Translations under genes and position numbers: made by a program
The notes under the pieces: generated by a model
Seen by the model: only the letters and a program-made list of their open reading frames with translations
Told to the model about the DNA's origin: nothing
Databases searched by the model: none
In this document: positions 33,646-42,128 of the stretch, piece by piece
Layout of the letters: the number at the start of each line of letters is the position of its first letter
Numbering within the stretch: the first letter of the stretch is position 1
From: Virgibacillus_P tibetensis
GTDB lineage: Bacteria > Bacillota > Bacilli > Bacillales > Amphibacillaceae
DNA length: 64,000 nt
Direction: 5' to 3'
Assembly: GCF_036026595.1 (NCBI RefSeq)
Contig: NZ_JARZFX010000002.1
Span: 372,001 to 436,000, forward strand

Positions 33646-35280
33646 CTATTCGACAAAATCTGCCAAATGTCGGGGAGTGACAGGCACCCCCAGTATCAGC
33701 TCTTCTAATAGTGTGGGTATTTCTTCAAAGGCGTTTTTTATGTGCAGCCGCTCGGTTCGTTTATGTGCATCTTTTCCGTATGGTCCGATATTTAATACGG
33801 GTGCGTTCAATTTTTGCATTCCTTCGAATGGAATGGTGTAGCTGTCATTCCAAACAGGTGTATTTTCTTCAAACGCAGTCCACCCATCGCTTGATCCACT
33901 ATAATTCACATAACTCAAATCACACAGCCCGTTAAAATAATGAATTCGTTCCATCGTAAGCCCATATTTTTCTTTCGCTCTTTCCATAACAAACTCAATG
34001 CATCCTTCAACTAGTTCATTCCCAGTTGAATTGACTGCAGGATAGTATGGCGGAGCAAATAATAGGACGATGGAAGGAGCCAATTCCTGGCATTGAATCA
34101 TTAATTTATCAGCGATTCGCAACGATTTCTCACGCTCATCCCAATCTTCACGAAACTGAATATCCGCTTTAACCGTCTCAATAAATTCCGCCCCGAATTT
34201 GTTTCTAGCATAGTCAAGCAGATCATGATAGCGAATTACTTTAACACTCCCGATAGGTTCCACTTTATTTTTACGGCACACTCGAAGATAATCTTCATTA
34301 CACTTTTCTGCTGCAACATCAGCGGTTCGTTCAAAAAGGTCAAAAATTTCAGAGGCGCTTTGCTTCAATAAAAAAACATTATAGAGCGCCACTGATCGGT
34401 AAGGTGTTTGTGTGGAATATTCCAGCCTCAAATCCCTTTGCTGTAATGTTACGGGAAGAGGTGTTGTTTCACCAAGCTCGGTTTCCTGAAAAGTATCGTT
34501 CCACTCCATTTCCTGTGTTAAAAAAGAAGCAATATAAGGGGAAGTCATCCCACTTAGAGGCTCCCCCGCATGTGTTTCTTTTCCATAAAAAAGGGCAGCA
34601 GGCATAATTTTACCCATTGTACCTGTATAAATATAATGACTCTCATCCTTAGGTTCTTGCGTAAAAACTGGTTCACTATTTAAAAATATTTTATAATACA
34701 AACCAAATTGCTCTGCCAAATCCAGCAGTACAGGAACAGCGCACCTCATACCGGAAGAATTTATTTCCTCATCTGGAACGGTCAGTAAGACTAAGTTAAT
34801 TGGCCAGTTTTCAATACTAGCTTTTTCAATTAAATGCATATGCATGGCTAGTCCCATTTTCATGTCCATTGTTCCGCGCCCAAATAAGTATTCACCTGAT
34901 TTTAAATCGCTGAGTACATCCTTTGGCAATTCATCCTGCCTCTCAAGTAAAAACTTCGTAAGCTCCTCAGGCTGTGTCGCCAAAGCTTCAAAGTCTCCAT
35001 ATTCTTCTGTATTTACTGTATCGAAATGGCTGATTAAACAAATGGTATCCTTTGCATCCGGATGCTTATACAACGCTGTTAAGAATTGCCTCCTTAAATC
35101 AGCATCGTGTAGAGCAAGCCTTTCCGGAAATTCCTGAAAATAGGCCAAATCTTGTAATTTAGCCTGCAACTTCATCGGAAATTGACGTTCCCCTTCTGAC
35201 AGGGTCATGCTTTTCCAGCTGACAATTTCGGATAGCAAAGAACGAAGTGCATCCGGAGTCCCCCATTTTTGTTCACACAT
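33646..35280 (-). CDS. rocB: Arginine utilization protein RocB, M20 family
   Basis: This 544-residue M20/M25-type protein has metal-ligand motifs SHFDTVNT, GRGTMDMKMG and PDEEINS and a distinctive long C-terminal half, as in B. subtilis RocB, whose reaction in arginine use is still not defined. The ATG follows GAGGTG. The last 14 residues come from a dispersed repeat, so an original terminus was probably replaced. It follows the guanidino-enzyme gene by 47 bp on the same strand. Hydrolysis of an N-acylated amino acid made by the facing GNAT/epimerase pair is a testable idea. Confidence 0.92.
   Translation of the reverse strand: MCEQKWGTPDALRSLLSEIVSWKSMTLSEGERQFPMKLQAKLQDLAYFQEFPERLALHDADLRRQFLTALYKHPDAKDTICLISHFDTVNTEEYGDFEALATQPEELTKFLLERQDELPKDVLSDLKSGEYLFGRGTMDMKMGLAMHMHLIEKASIENWPINLVLLTVPDEEINSSGMRCAVPVLLDLAEQFGLYYKIFLNSEPVFTQEPKDESHYIYTGTMGKIMPAALFYGKETHAGEPLSGMTSPYIASFLTQEMEWNDTFQETELGETTPLPVTLQQRDLRLEYSTQTPYRSVALYNVFLLKQSASEIFDLFERTADVAAEKCNEDYLRVCRKNKVEPIGSVKVIRYHDLLDYARNKFGAEFIETVKADIQFREDWDEREKSLRIADKLMIQCQELAPSIVLLFAPPYYPAVNSTGNELVEGCIEFVMERAKEKYGLTMERIHYFNGLCDLSYVNYSGSSDGWTAFEENTPVWNDSYTIPFEGMQKLNAPVLNIGPYGKDAHKRTERLHIKNAFEEIPTLLEELILGVPVTPRHLADFVE
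33649..33690 (-). repeat. Dispersed repeat encoding the rocB C-terminus
   Basis: This copy is read in frame as the last 14 codons of rocB (GVPVTPRHLADFVE) before the TAG at 33646. Confidence 0.85.
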
Positions 35281-35327
35281 GTAAATTCACCTCATTAGTA
35301 ATCTGTTAGAACAGTCTAATTCAAAAT

Positions 35328-36203
35328 CTATTTTCTTACAACCGGGCACGTAAGACAAGTAGGCCCCCCGGTTCCTTTATAGGAGATTTCATTTCCTTTA
35401 TACTCATAAACAGTAGCTCCAGCTTTCTCTAACTGTGATTTTATATCATCATTACCAGTAGTTATCATACAAACGCGTGGTGCTAGTGCTAATACATTAC
35501 AGCCTAAATTCATGTATTCTCTCTGGCTGACTTCTATTAACTTAATTCCCCGTTCTATTAATAATTGGCGGAAAAATACAGGCATTAACGGGGAATAAAC
35601 AACCGCCAGATTCTGATCAACCATGCTGATGAATGACATAAGGTGCAAACACTCTTCTTCTCCCTTATCATGCGGAAGGGCAACGACGATAAATTCATCC
35701 ACCAATCCTGCTGTCATCTCTTTTAATTGACGGATAGCTTCATCATTTGTCCGATACCCGCGTCCTACCACAAGAGTCCGTTCATCCAGCCAAACAATAT
35801 CTCCACCGTCCGCTACTGCATCTCCTGATAGTTCGCCGATGATTGGAATGTTCTTTCTTTTCAAATAGTGCTTATAGACATCCGCTTCCGGTTGTCTTAA
35901 TTTCTTCCCTGACTTTAAAATGATGGCACCCTCGTTAGTAAATTTCACAGGATCATGAGCATATAACGAATCAAGTCCCGTCGTGCTGATTGCAGGTAAG
36001 AAATCAATTTGATCAACATGTTCCCCCAAAACAGTCAAAAACTGCTCATATTCCTTTAAGGCCTCTTCATAATCAGGCTCTTCAATATAATTGAATTCCT
36101 CCCATTTCTCTCTTAAATGATTTTGGCTAATAAATGCATCACGTGGATGTTTTACAATAACATGCTCCAATTTACCAACCATTGAATTACAATAGGTCAT
36201 CAT
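35328..36203 (-). CDS. Guanidino-group modifying enzyme (amidinotransferase/arginine deiminase fold)
   Basis: This 291-residue pentein-fold protein has substrate Asp84 (AHDPVKFTNEG), Asp135 (DGGDIVWLD), His187 (CLHLMSF) and nucleophile Cys283 (GTGGPTCLTCP), all in place. Such enzymes hydrolyse arginine, methylarginines or agmatine, or transfer the amidino group. The length and lack of an ADI insert argue against classical arginine deiminase; a DDAH- or arginine-dihydrolase-like activity is likelier. The ATG at 36203 is spaced 6 bp from AAAGG. It pairs with a second, distinct DDAH upstream. Confidence 0.85.
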   Translation of the reverse strand: MMTYCNSMVGKLEHVIVKHPRDAFISQNHLREKWEEFNYIEEPDYEEALKEYEQFLTVLGEHVDQIDFLPAISTTGLDSLYAHDPVKFTNEGAIILKSGKKLRQPEADVYKHYLKRKNIPIIGELSGDAVADGGDIVWLDERTLVVGRGYRTNDEAIRQLKEMTAGLVDEFIVVALPHDKGEEECLHLMSFISMVDQNLAVVYSPLMPVFFRQLLIERGIKLIEVSQREYMNLGCNVLALAPRVCMITTGNDDIKSQLEKAGATVYEYKGNEISYKGTGGPTCLTCPVVRK

Positions 36204-36321
36204 TATCAACCTTTCACTTCAGTAATAGTTTCATCTAAAAATCATTTTCAACGTAAGCAAATTATCCAACTGAATAAGAAGGAATAGAAATTTATTTACT
36301 AACCTTCTGCTTTAAAAAGGG

Positions 36322-37083
36322 TTAGAAACGCAATGACAGACAACTCAATCCACCATCATGCTTTTGAAATTCGGACATTTCTACTTCAATTGTTTGATAT
36401 CCCGCATCATTCATTTTCTTTTTAGTAGCTGGATATCCTTCTGGGATAATGACAAAATCATTCACACGAATGCAGTTCGCTGAATATTCATCTTCATCCG
36501 GAATAATAATCTTTTCATACTGACTGAAATCCGGGTGATTCATGAATTCTCCTGCTGCCACGATCAGATTATCTCCAAGATACGCAATTCCTGTTTTTAA
36601 ATGGAAAAATTCCTTTAATGGGACAATTGTTGCCTTATATTGAGAATTCTCAAGAATTTGCTTTAGCTGCTTTGCCCCTTCTTCATTTGTGCGCTCTGAA
36701 ATGCCAATGTAGAAATGATCGTCAACCTGTAGTACATCACCACCATCAAGCGTACCAGGAGCATTTATATAGCGGATATCCTTGTAAAATTCTTTTAGAA
36801 CAGGCTCCATTTCTGTAATTTCATCAGCCCGTGAATTAGCTCCTGGATTGGTAACAACCGCAAATTCAGGTGTTACAACCGCTGTATCTTCCACAAATGT
36901 TGAATCAGGAAATTCTTCACTCGCTGATAATTCTCTAACCTCCACATTACACTTTTTTAATGCTTCGATATATGCTTCGTGCTGGACGAGCAGTTTATCG
37001 AAAACAGGTTCACCTAGGTCACTAGTTGTTAATCCGTTTAAGTAGCTTCTTCCTGGTTTTTTAACAATGGTTTGCTTAAACAT
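36322..37083 (-). CDS. Dimethylarginine dimethylaminohydrolase (DDAH)
   Basis: This 253-residue pentein enzyme has the catalytic residues His161 (FFHLKTGIAYL), Cys248 (GGLSCLSLRF) and Asp/Glu in DGGDVLQVDD; SRADEI and FVEDTAVV are typical DDAH stretches. It would release dimethylamine or methylamine and citrulline from methylated arginines. The ATG at 37083 follows TGGAGG; the upstream extension has no ribosome site. An IclR-type dyad lies about 80 bp upstream. Confidence 0.9.
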   Translation of the reverse strand: MFKQTIVKKPGRSYLNGLTTSDLGEPVFDKLLVQHEAYIEALKKCNVEVRELSASEEFPDSTFVEDTAVVTPEFAVVTNPGANSRADEITEMEPVLKEFYKDIRYINAPGTLDGGDVLQVDDHFYIGISERTNEEGAKQLKQILENSQYKATIVPLKEFFHLKTGIAYLGDNLIVAAGEFMNHPDFSQYEKIIIPDEDEYSANCIRVNDFVIIPEGYPATKKKMNDAGYQTIEVEMSEFQKHDGGLSCLSLRF

Positions 37084-37160
37084 TTTAATTCCTCCATGTC
37101 TGTTTTTATTTATCTGAAAATACTGTACCATCGATTCGATGTCGTCAGTTATAAAGTGAT

Positions 37161-37185
37161 TTTCCGTATTGTGGAATTATATTCC
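37161..37185. promoter_or_regulatory. IclR-type dyads upstream of DDAH
   Basis: TTTCCGTATTGTGGAAT resembles the sites at 29541 and 38812, and the overlapping GGAATTATATTCC is a second perfect dyad. Together they cover a promoter-sized region ahead of the DDAH start. Confidence 0.5.
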
Positions 37186-37248
37186 GTTAATAAGAAAAGG
37201 TAAATCAATTATAATCACTTACGTTATAAACTGTCAAACTATTTTGTA

Positions 37249-37272
37249 ACCGCCAGCTGACTAACTGGCGGT
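37249..37272 (-). terminator. Hairpin after the AGCS symporter gene
   Basis: ACCGCCAG pairs with CTGGCGGT over 8 bases, 17 bp past the symporter stop. On the minus strand TACAAAAT follows, so the U-run is poor. Confidence 0.6.
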
Positions 37273-37288
37273 CGTGAAATATACGGAT

Positions 37289-38767
37289 TTAAATTTTCTT
37301 CTCTTTTTTATCTTCTGTTTCAACTGGGTCTATCTCATCATCGTAAAAAACTTTAAAATTCGGATCAACCACACCCATGCCCAGGTGGCGTGCTTTAAAA
37401 TCTTTTAGTAGAGCAAAAAATTTGGGACTCAACAGCAGGATGGCTAAAATGTTTGCAAAAATCGGTAACGCTGTCGTCATATCTGCAAATAACCACACAA
37501 CAGTACCTGGCATTCCTATTGATACTGCAATTAATACGAGTAAAAAACCCGGAATTGGATAACACCATTTATAAATCGTTAAAATCCTACCTTTTAATGG
37601 TGAATTACCTAATAAATAACGGAGAATAACTTCAATTTGCGCGTAGATACCAGATGAAGTAGTTAACCCGAATAATAATACACCTACCGCTATCACCATT
37701 CGTCCCGCCGTACCAATACCAGTTTCAAAAGCTGCCAGCGTAAGTTCGGCACCATCGAGCCCTGTGGTCCACGTATTCGTAATAATGATTACAAGTGAAG
37801 TAATACTGCAAATTATAAAGGTGTCTACGAATACTTCAAAAGCCCCTAATAATCCTTGACGTACAGGATGGTCTGTTTTTGCAGAGGCATGGATCATTGC
37901 TGAAGAACCCCAGCCTGCTTCGTTACTGAATACAGCTCGTGACATTCCTAATCGAATAGCCGCCGCCACTGCTGCTCCGGCAAAACCACCTACTGCACTG
38001 GTTGGATTGAAAGCGCTGTTAAAAATTAATGCAAATGCATCGGGAAGTAATTCAAAATTAATTCCTATAATATACACACCTGCCAGAATGTAAAATATAA
38101 TCATGAACGGTACAACTTTAGCGGCAATTTTACCAAGACCGGAAAGACCGCCACTAATTAAGATATACAATAATATCGTATAAACCGCACTAACTAAAAT
38201 CTGATTCATTGAAAATGTAGTGGCAACAGCCTCTGATACCGTATAATTCTGAACAGTTAATATAAATCCTGTACCAAAACCAAAGATAAAAATAAAGTTC
38301 AGTACTTTATATAGTTTTTTATGTTTCTTTTCTTCAAATAACCCTTTTCTGATGTAATATGTCGGACCACCGTAAATCTCCCCATTTTTATCCCGAGAAC
38401 GGTAATGGACAGCAAGCGTAACCTCTGTCATTTTAATCAGCTTTCCAATAATGCCCGCAACCCACATCCAAAAAACAGCTCCAGGACCACCGAGGGCAAT
38501 CGCCGCAGCAACCCCACCGATATTTCCCACACCAACCGTTGCACCAATCGATAAACTGATTGCCTCAAATGGAGTTAGTATCCCTTCACCCTTCTTATCA
38601 CCTTTTGGTTTTTTCAGGTGTTTCGTGCTTTCCCTCATAATCAGCGGGAAGCGGAGAATTTGAAAAAAACCGGATCGGACTGTTAAAAACAGACCAACGA
38701 CCAAGATAGTAACGATTAGCGGTATTCCCCATAATACCTCCCAAACAATAAATTCAACCCATGCCAT
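37289..38767 (-). CDS. Sodium:alanine/glycine symporter, AGCS family
   Basis: This 492-residue protein of about 11 helices has family signatures SIGATVGVGNIGGVAAAIALGGPGAVFWMW, GGPTYYIRKG and SNEAGWGSSAMIHASA. Family members import Ala, Gly or Gln with Na+. Beside DDAH and an IclR regulator it may bring in a guanidino or other amino acid; that is inference. The ATG follows AGGAGG. An IclR-type dyad lies 45 bp upstream. Confidence 0.94.
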   Translation of the reverse strand: MAWVEFIVWEVLWGIPLIVTILVVGLFLTVRSGFFQILRFPLIMRESTKHLKKPKGDKKGEGILTPFEAISLSIGATVGVGNIGGVAAAIALGGPGAVFWMWVAGIIGKLIKMTEVTLAVHYRSRDKNGEIYGGPTYYIRKGLFEEKKHKKLYKVLNFIFIFGFGTGFILTVQNYTVSEAVATTFSMNQILVSAVYTILLYILISGGLSGLGKIAAKVVPFMIIFYILAGVYIIGINFELLPDAFALIFNSAFNPTSAVGGFAGAAVAAAIRLGMSRAVFSNEAGWGSSAMIHASAKTDHPVRQGLLGAFEVFVDTFIICSITSLVIIITNTWTTGLDGAELTLAAFETGIGTAGRMVIAVGVLLFGLTTSSGIYAQIEVILRYLLGNSPLKGRILTIYKWCYPIPGFLLVLIAVSIGMPGTVVWLFADMTTALPIFANILAILLLSPKFFALLKDFKARHLGMGVVDPNFKVFYDDEIDPVETEDKKEKKI

Positions 38768-38811
38768 ATAATTAACCTCCTCCTATTTTTATTGTTGATT
38801 GATTCTGTTAT

Positions 38812-38828
38812 TTTCCATTATACGGAAA
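38812..38828. promoter_or_regulatory. IclR-type palindrome upstream of the AGCS symporter
   Basis: TTTCCATTATACGGAAA has perfect TTTCC/GGAAA arms. It is the best example of the motif also seen at 29541 and 37161. Confidence 0.55.
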
Positions 38829-39051
38829 CAAATTCCTCTAAAAGAAAATGTTTTTTTAATTATAATCACATATCACAAAAACATCAAGAGAATTTTTTGA
38901 TTTTTTTAAAAATAAAATTTAATTAATTAATGAATTTTATGAATTGAGAGGTTTGTCCTAAAGAATAGAAGTGCTGACTTTGAAGTAAATGGTAATTCCT
39001 GTAAATTAACGCGCGGTTTGAGGGGAAAACTGGGAGTTTAAAATTTTGGAT

Positions 39052-39077
39052 AAAAAAAGGCAAACCGTAGTTCGCCC
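39052..39077 (-). terminator. Intrinsic terminator of iclR-1
   Basis: On the minus strand GGGCGAAC, TACG, GTTTGCC and then seven T. It lies 9 bp past the stop. Between 38829 and 39051 the sequence is very AT-rich with no feature seen. Confidence 0.85.
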
Positions 39078-39085
39078 ATAGAGTT

Positions 39086-39829
39086 CTATTCAAGTCGCTG
39101 ATTACCAAATTTGATACTTATTTCTTTTGCAGCTAAGCATACATTTTTGATTAAAAAATCCGTTCGATCTTCCGTCAAATTAAAATTGACAAAGCGGATC
39201 CCAACTGCTCCCTGCACCTCTCCATGATGATTTGTAACTGGTGCAGCAACCGATGTCGTACCTTCTGTCAGCTCATTTTCACTCAAAGCGTACCCTTTCT
39301 CCCTGATTCTGTTTAAGTAATTAATAAATTTTTCCTGTTCCGATGGTGCTATAAGCGAACCGACTATTTTTTCCATTTCCCGCTGTTCCATAAATGCCAG
39401 CATTACATGATTTGATGCTCCAATGTGCATCGATATACGTGATCCTATTTTGTCATATACGCGAATTGCACCACTACTACTGTCAATTCGTTCAATAATT
39501 AACGATTCATTCCCCATAGGTTTATATAAGTACACGCTCTCATCCAGCGTCTTCATTAACTTTTCCAGTTCTGGTCGTGTTTGACTCACATAATCAATTG
39601 TGTCGTATATTAACAAACCATACTCAAGCCAAATACTGCCAATTCCGTAAAATTTAGTCCTCGGATCCTGCTCAATCAGCCGGTGTTTCATCATCGCTCG
39701 TAAAATACGATGCAAAGTGCTTATAGGCAGATCAGTTTCATTTGCCAATTCAGAAATAGACAGCTTATTTTCCGGAGATTTAGAAAGAAGAATATGTATA
39801 ATGTTCATCGCTCTATCAATGGATTGCAT
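39086..39829 (-). CDS. IclR-family transcriptional regulator 1
   Basis: This 247-residue protein has an N-terminal winged helix (LSISELANETDLPISTLHRILRAM, about residues 22-46) and a C-terminal IclR effector domain (about 75-240). It lies directly upstream of the symporter-DDAH-guanidino enzyme-rocB series on the same strand. It is the probable reader of the TTTCC/GGAAA dyads found upstream of those genes. The effector is unknown. Confidence 0.9.
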   Translation of the reverse strand: MQSIDRAMNIIHILLSKSPENKLSISELANETDLPISTLHRILRAMMKHRLIEQDPRTKFYGIGSIWLEYGLLIYDTIDYVSQTRPELEKLMKTLDESVYLYKPMGNESLIIERIDSSSGAIRVYDKIGSRISMHIGASNHVMLAFMEQREMEKIVGSLIAPSEQEKFINYLNRIREKGYALSENELTEGTTSVAAPVTNHHGEVQGAVGIRFVNFNLTEDRTDFLIKNVCLAAKEISIKFGNQRLE

Positions 39830-39886
39830 ACCAAACCAACTCTCTTATATAAAATAATAACCACACCAACATTATATCAGACTAGT

Positions 39887-39918
39887 GGTGCCTGTCACTT
39901 CTCGATATTTGTCGAATG
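39887..39918 (+). repeat. Dispersed repeat between iclR-1 and a membrane protein gene
   Basis: TAGTGGTGCCTGTCACTTCT, then CGATATTTGTCGAAT. It faces the inverse copy at 40636, and together they bracket the gene 39949-40443. Confidence 0.8.
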
Positions 39919-39948
39919 TATAAGTCAGGGAAGTAACAGCACTTAACA

Positions 39949-40443
39949 CTACAGTATTTCTGGTTTAAATCCACTTAAATCAATTTTATAGGGTTCGTCC
40001 TTAGAAGTTAGAGTAACAAGATAAATGTCCTCTTCTTCAGTAGATTCCATCTTTTCTATGGATTCTTTTTTCTTATCAAAGAATTCCTTCGCTTGCTCAA
40101 ACGCCTGTGAGCTTCTCGGTACTTGTTTTACGGGTTTTGGTATTTGCTTGGTGTGGACTGACTCTGTATCTTCTCCTTCTGTTTGATTGGAATTTAATAG
40201 AAGATAATTTGTATAGCTAAGTTGAATCGCTTTTGAAATACCCAGCAATATAGCTCCCAGCACTAAGGAATTAAATACAGTAGCCATTGCTAATCCCAGA
40301 GTAATCGCATCCCCAAAAGCAAACTGCAGGTTATCATCGGTTCCGACAATAATCCCGCTGACAACCCCAAGACCAATTACTATATACCCTAAAACGTAAA
40401 GAACTTGAGCAAAAGCGTGTTGGCGATCCTCCACACCATCCAC
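39949..40443 (-). CDS. Small membrane protein of unknown function
   Basis: This 164-residue protein has two or three hydrophobic segments in residues 12-95 and a charged, probably cytoplasmic tail (about 100-164). It belongs to no family I recognise. The GTG start lies just after GGGGGAG. The gene is bracketed by an inverted pair of dispersed repeats, which may mark a mobile or recombined segment. Confidence 0.65.
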   Translation of the reverse strand: MDGVEDRQHAFAQVLYVLGYIVIGLGVVSGIIVGTDDNLQFAFGDAITLGLAMATVFNSLVLGAILLGISKAIQLSYTNYLLLNSNQTEGEDTESVHTKQIPKPVKQVPRSSQAFEQAKEFFDKKKESIEKMESTEEEDIYLVTLTSKDEPYKIDLSGFKPEIL

Positions 40444-40635
40444 ATAAACTCCCCCTTTTTTTATTTATTATAATGCACATGGTTTAGGATTAATAGGTAA
40501 TTGTATGAAATTTCTGATGTTTAGTTGAGTGTTTGTTGCCAGGGGGAAAAAATCAGTAATTGAAGGTTTTATGAAATTTAAAGAGTCCTAGTAGGCTCCA
40601 CCAGCTTCTATAAGCCCAGCTCACCACCCAATAAA

Positions 40636-40669
40636 ATTCGACAAAAATCAGGGTGTGACAGGCACCCCT
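40636..40669 (-). repeat. Dispersed repeat upstream of the small membrane protein gene
   Basis: ATTCGACAAAAATCAGGG, then TGTGACAGGCACCCC. In reverse it reads TTAGGGGTGCCTG, again with TAG at the edge. The rest of 40444-41071 holds no gene that I can see. Confidence 0.8.
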
Positions 40670-41071
40670 AATTCATAATACGCACCTATTTTAAAATGCA
40701 TACATTGGTAGGTATAAGATAGGCTATCACTAACCAACTGTAAAGAATGCAAAAATGAATAACTGTAGATCTATCCTATATGAAAAAGCAATTTTCCACG
40801 TGTAAAAAATGAAAAGTTAATAGTATTTATAAGTATGGAATTTAAATTCGAACCGTTTGAAGGGAAATAAGGTCTACTACTGAATCTGAATCTGTCTATT
40901 TACCTTACTCGCTCCGCAATAACAGCTCGAGGAATTTTCCTGTGAACTTAGACTATCTGCTGCAGGCAGTCTATTAAAACGGATTGAGCACATCTATTCA
41001 AATTCACAAATCATTGGAGTAGTGAGGTTCCGCGCAGGACAGTGAAACCGGATAAATCGCAAAAAATACCA

Positions 41072-41128
41072 CAAAAAAGCTGTTAGAACTCTTGCATATT
41101 CGTACATGCAATGTAATTCTAACAGCTT
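41072..41128 (-). terminator. Two-tier hairpin terminator after the M29-like gene
   Basis: The outer arms AAGCTGTTAGAA (41077) and TTCTAACAGCTT (41117) are perfect 12-mers. The inner arms TTGCAT and ATGCAA are perfect. On the minus strand a T-run follows. Confidence 0.85.
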
Positions 41129-41147
41129 CTATAAACATGACATCTCA

Positions 41148-41188
41148 TTCGACAGGATATGACAAAAATCGGGAAGTGACAGGCACCT
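41148..41188 (-). repeat. Dispersed repeat abutting the M29-like stop codon
   Basis: In the gene's sense it reads TAGGTGCCTGTCACTTCCCG, with TTTTTGTCATATCCTGTCGAA following. The TAG is the gene's stop. Confidence 0.85.
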
Positions 41189-42107
41189 AAACCCGCTTCT
41201 GGTCTATATATACGGTTGGGGATTTTACGACGCAGTCAATGTGGACGCCTGCTTCGGTGATGCCGCCAAAGGGTTTGTTGCTTCCGAAGGCGATATGGAT
41301 GGTGCCAAACACTTTTTCATCTTCGAGGACATTTCCTGTCAGACGGGCTTTATTGTTCGTCCCGATACCAAATTCCGCAATCGTTCGGCCTTTTCCTTCA
41401 CCAAGTAATTCCAGTAGCCTTTTTCCATTCTCGCCAGTGGCGGCGATGAGTCTTCCTTTTTCAACAGTCAGTTCTACCGGCTCATCTAGTACACCAATCC
41501 CCGAGATTGCTCCATCAATAACTATCCTGCCATTGGCGGAGTCCTCGAGCGGGGCAATATAGCTTTCACCAGACGGCAGATTCCCGGATTCCCCTTTATT
41601 GCGGAAAACACCGACGCTCGGAATGCTGCTTCTGCCTTTAATAGAAAAAGACAGTGATAGATTTTCCTTTACAATTTCCACGTGTTCTCCCTGTTCCAGC
41701 ACCTGACAGTATTTCTTTGTCAGTTTCTCAACTTCTGTATAGTCAGCTGTGATAGCACCTTCTTCCAGCATGTCAAGGGTTATTCCCGGCATGGTGGCAA
41801 CTCTCGCTCCAGCTGAGGATGCTGATTTTCGTGCCTGCGTATGTGTGAGTGAATGCTTCGTTATGCACAACACCACTTCTGACGATTTCATCGCTTCACT
41901 CACAGCTTCAGGTGGCTCTTCCCCCGATTTAGACCGGGGAGCCATCTCGACAAGCATCGTTTCATTACCAAGTTCCCTGCCTGCATAGCAGAAAATCTGT
42001 GCAATATTAGCTAGATCAGAATCTGTTACAATTAGCACCTGTTCTGCTGCTTTAACATTTAAGTTCTTTAACAGAACGGTTTTTGCTAAGGGAATATATT
42101 TTTGCAT
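41187..42107 (-). CDS. M29 (AmpS/AmpT)-like aminopeptidase-family protein
   Basis: This 306-residue protein resembles the COG2309/NicX group: VLIVTDSDLANIAQIFCYAGRELG opens it, and GRTIAEFGIGTNNKARLTGNVLEDEKVFGTIHIAFGSN carries the expected Glu and His metal-site residues. It is shorter than true M29 aminopeptidases (about 400 residues). It could be a peptidase, or a ring-opening dioxygenase relative. It follows iclR-2 by 21 bp. The stop codon abuts a dispersed repeat. Confidence 0.8.
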   Translation of the reverse strand: MQKYIPLAKTVLLKNLNVKAAEQVLIVTDSDLANIAQIFCYAGRELGNETMLVEMAPRSKSGEEPPEAVSEAMKSSEVVLCITKHSLTHTQARKSASSAGARVATMPGITLDMLEEGAITADYTEVEKLTKKYCQVLEQGEHVEIVKENLSLSFSIKGRSSIPSVGVFRNKGESGNLPSGESYIAPLEDSANGRIVIDGAISGIGVLDEPVELTVEKGRLIAATGENGKRLLELLGEGKGRTIAEFGIGTNNKARLTGNVLEDEKVFGTIHIAFGSNKPFGGITEAGVHIDCVVKSPTVYIDQKRV

Positions 42108-42128
42108 CCAATCATCCTTACAAACTAA

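Noticed and set aside
33800..33860. Possible second metal-site motif in the rocB C-terminal half
   Set aside because: No His/Asp/Glu pattern beyond the M20 set could be justified by eye.
40670..41071. Possible gene remnants in the gap before the M29-like gene
   Set aside because: Translations in all frames gave only short stretches with no family pattern.
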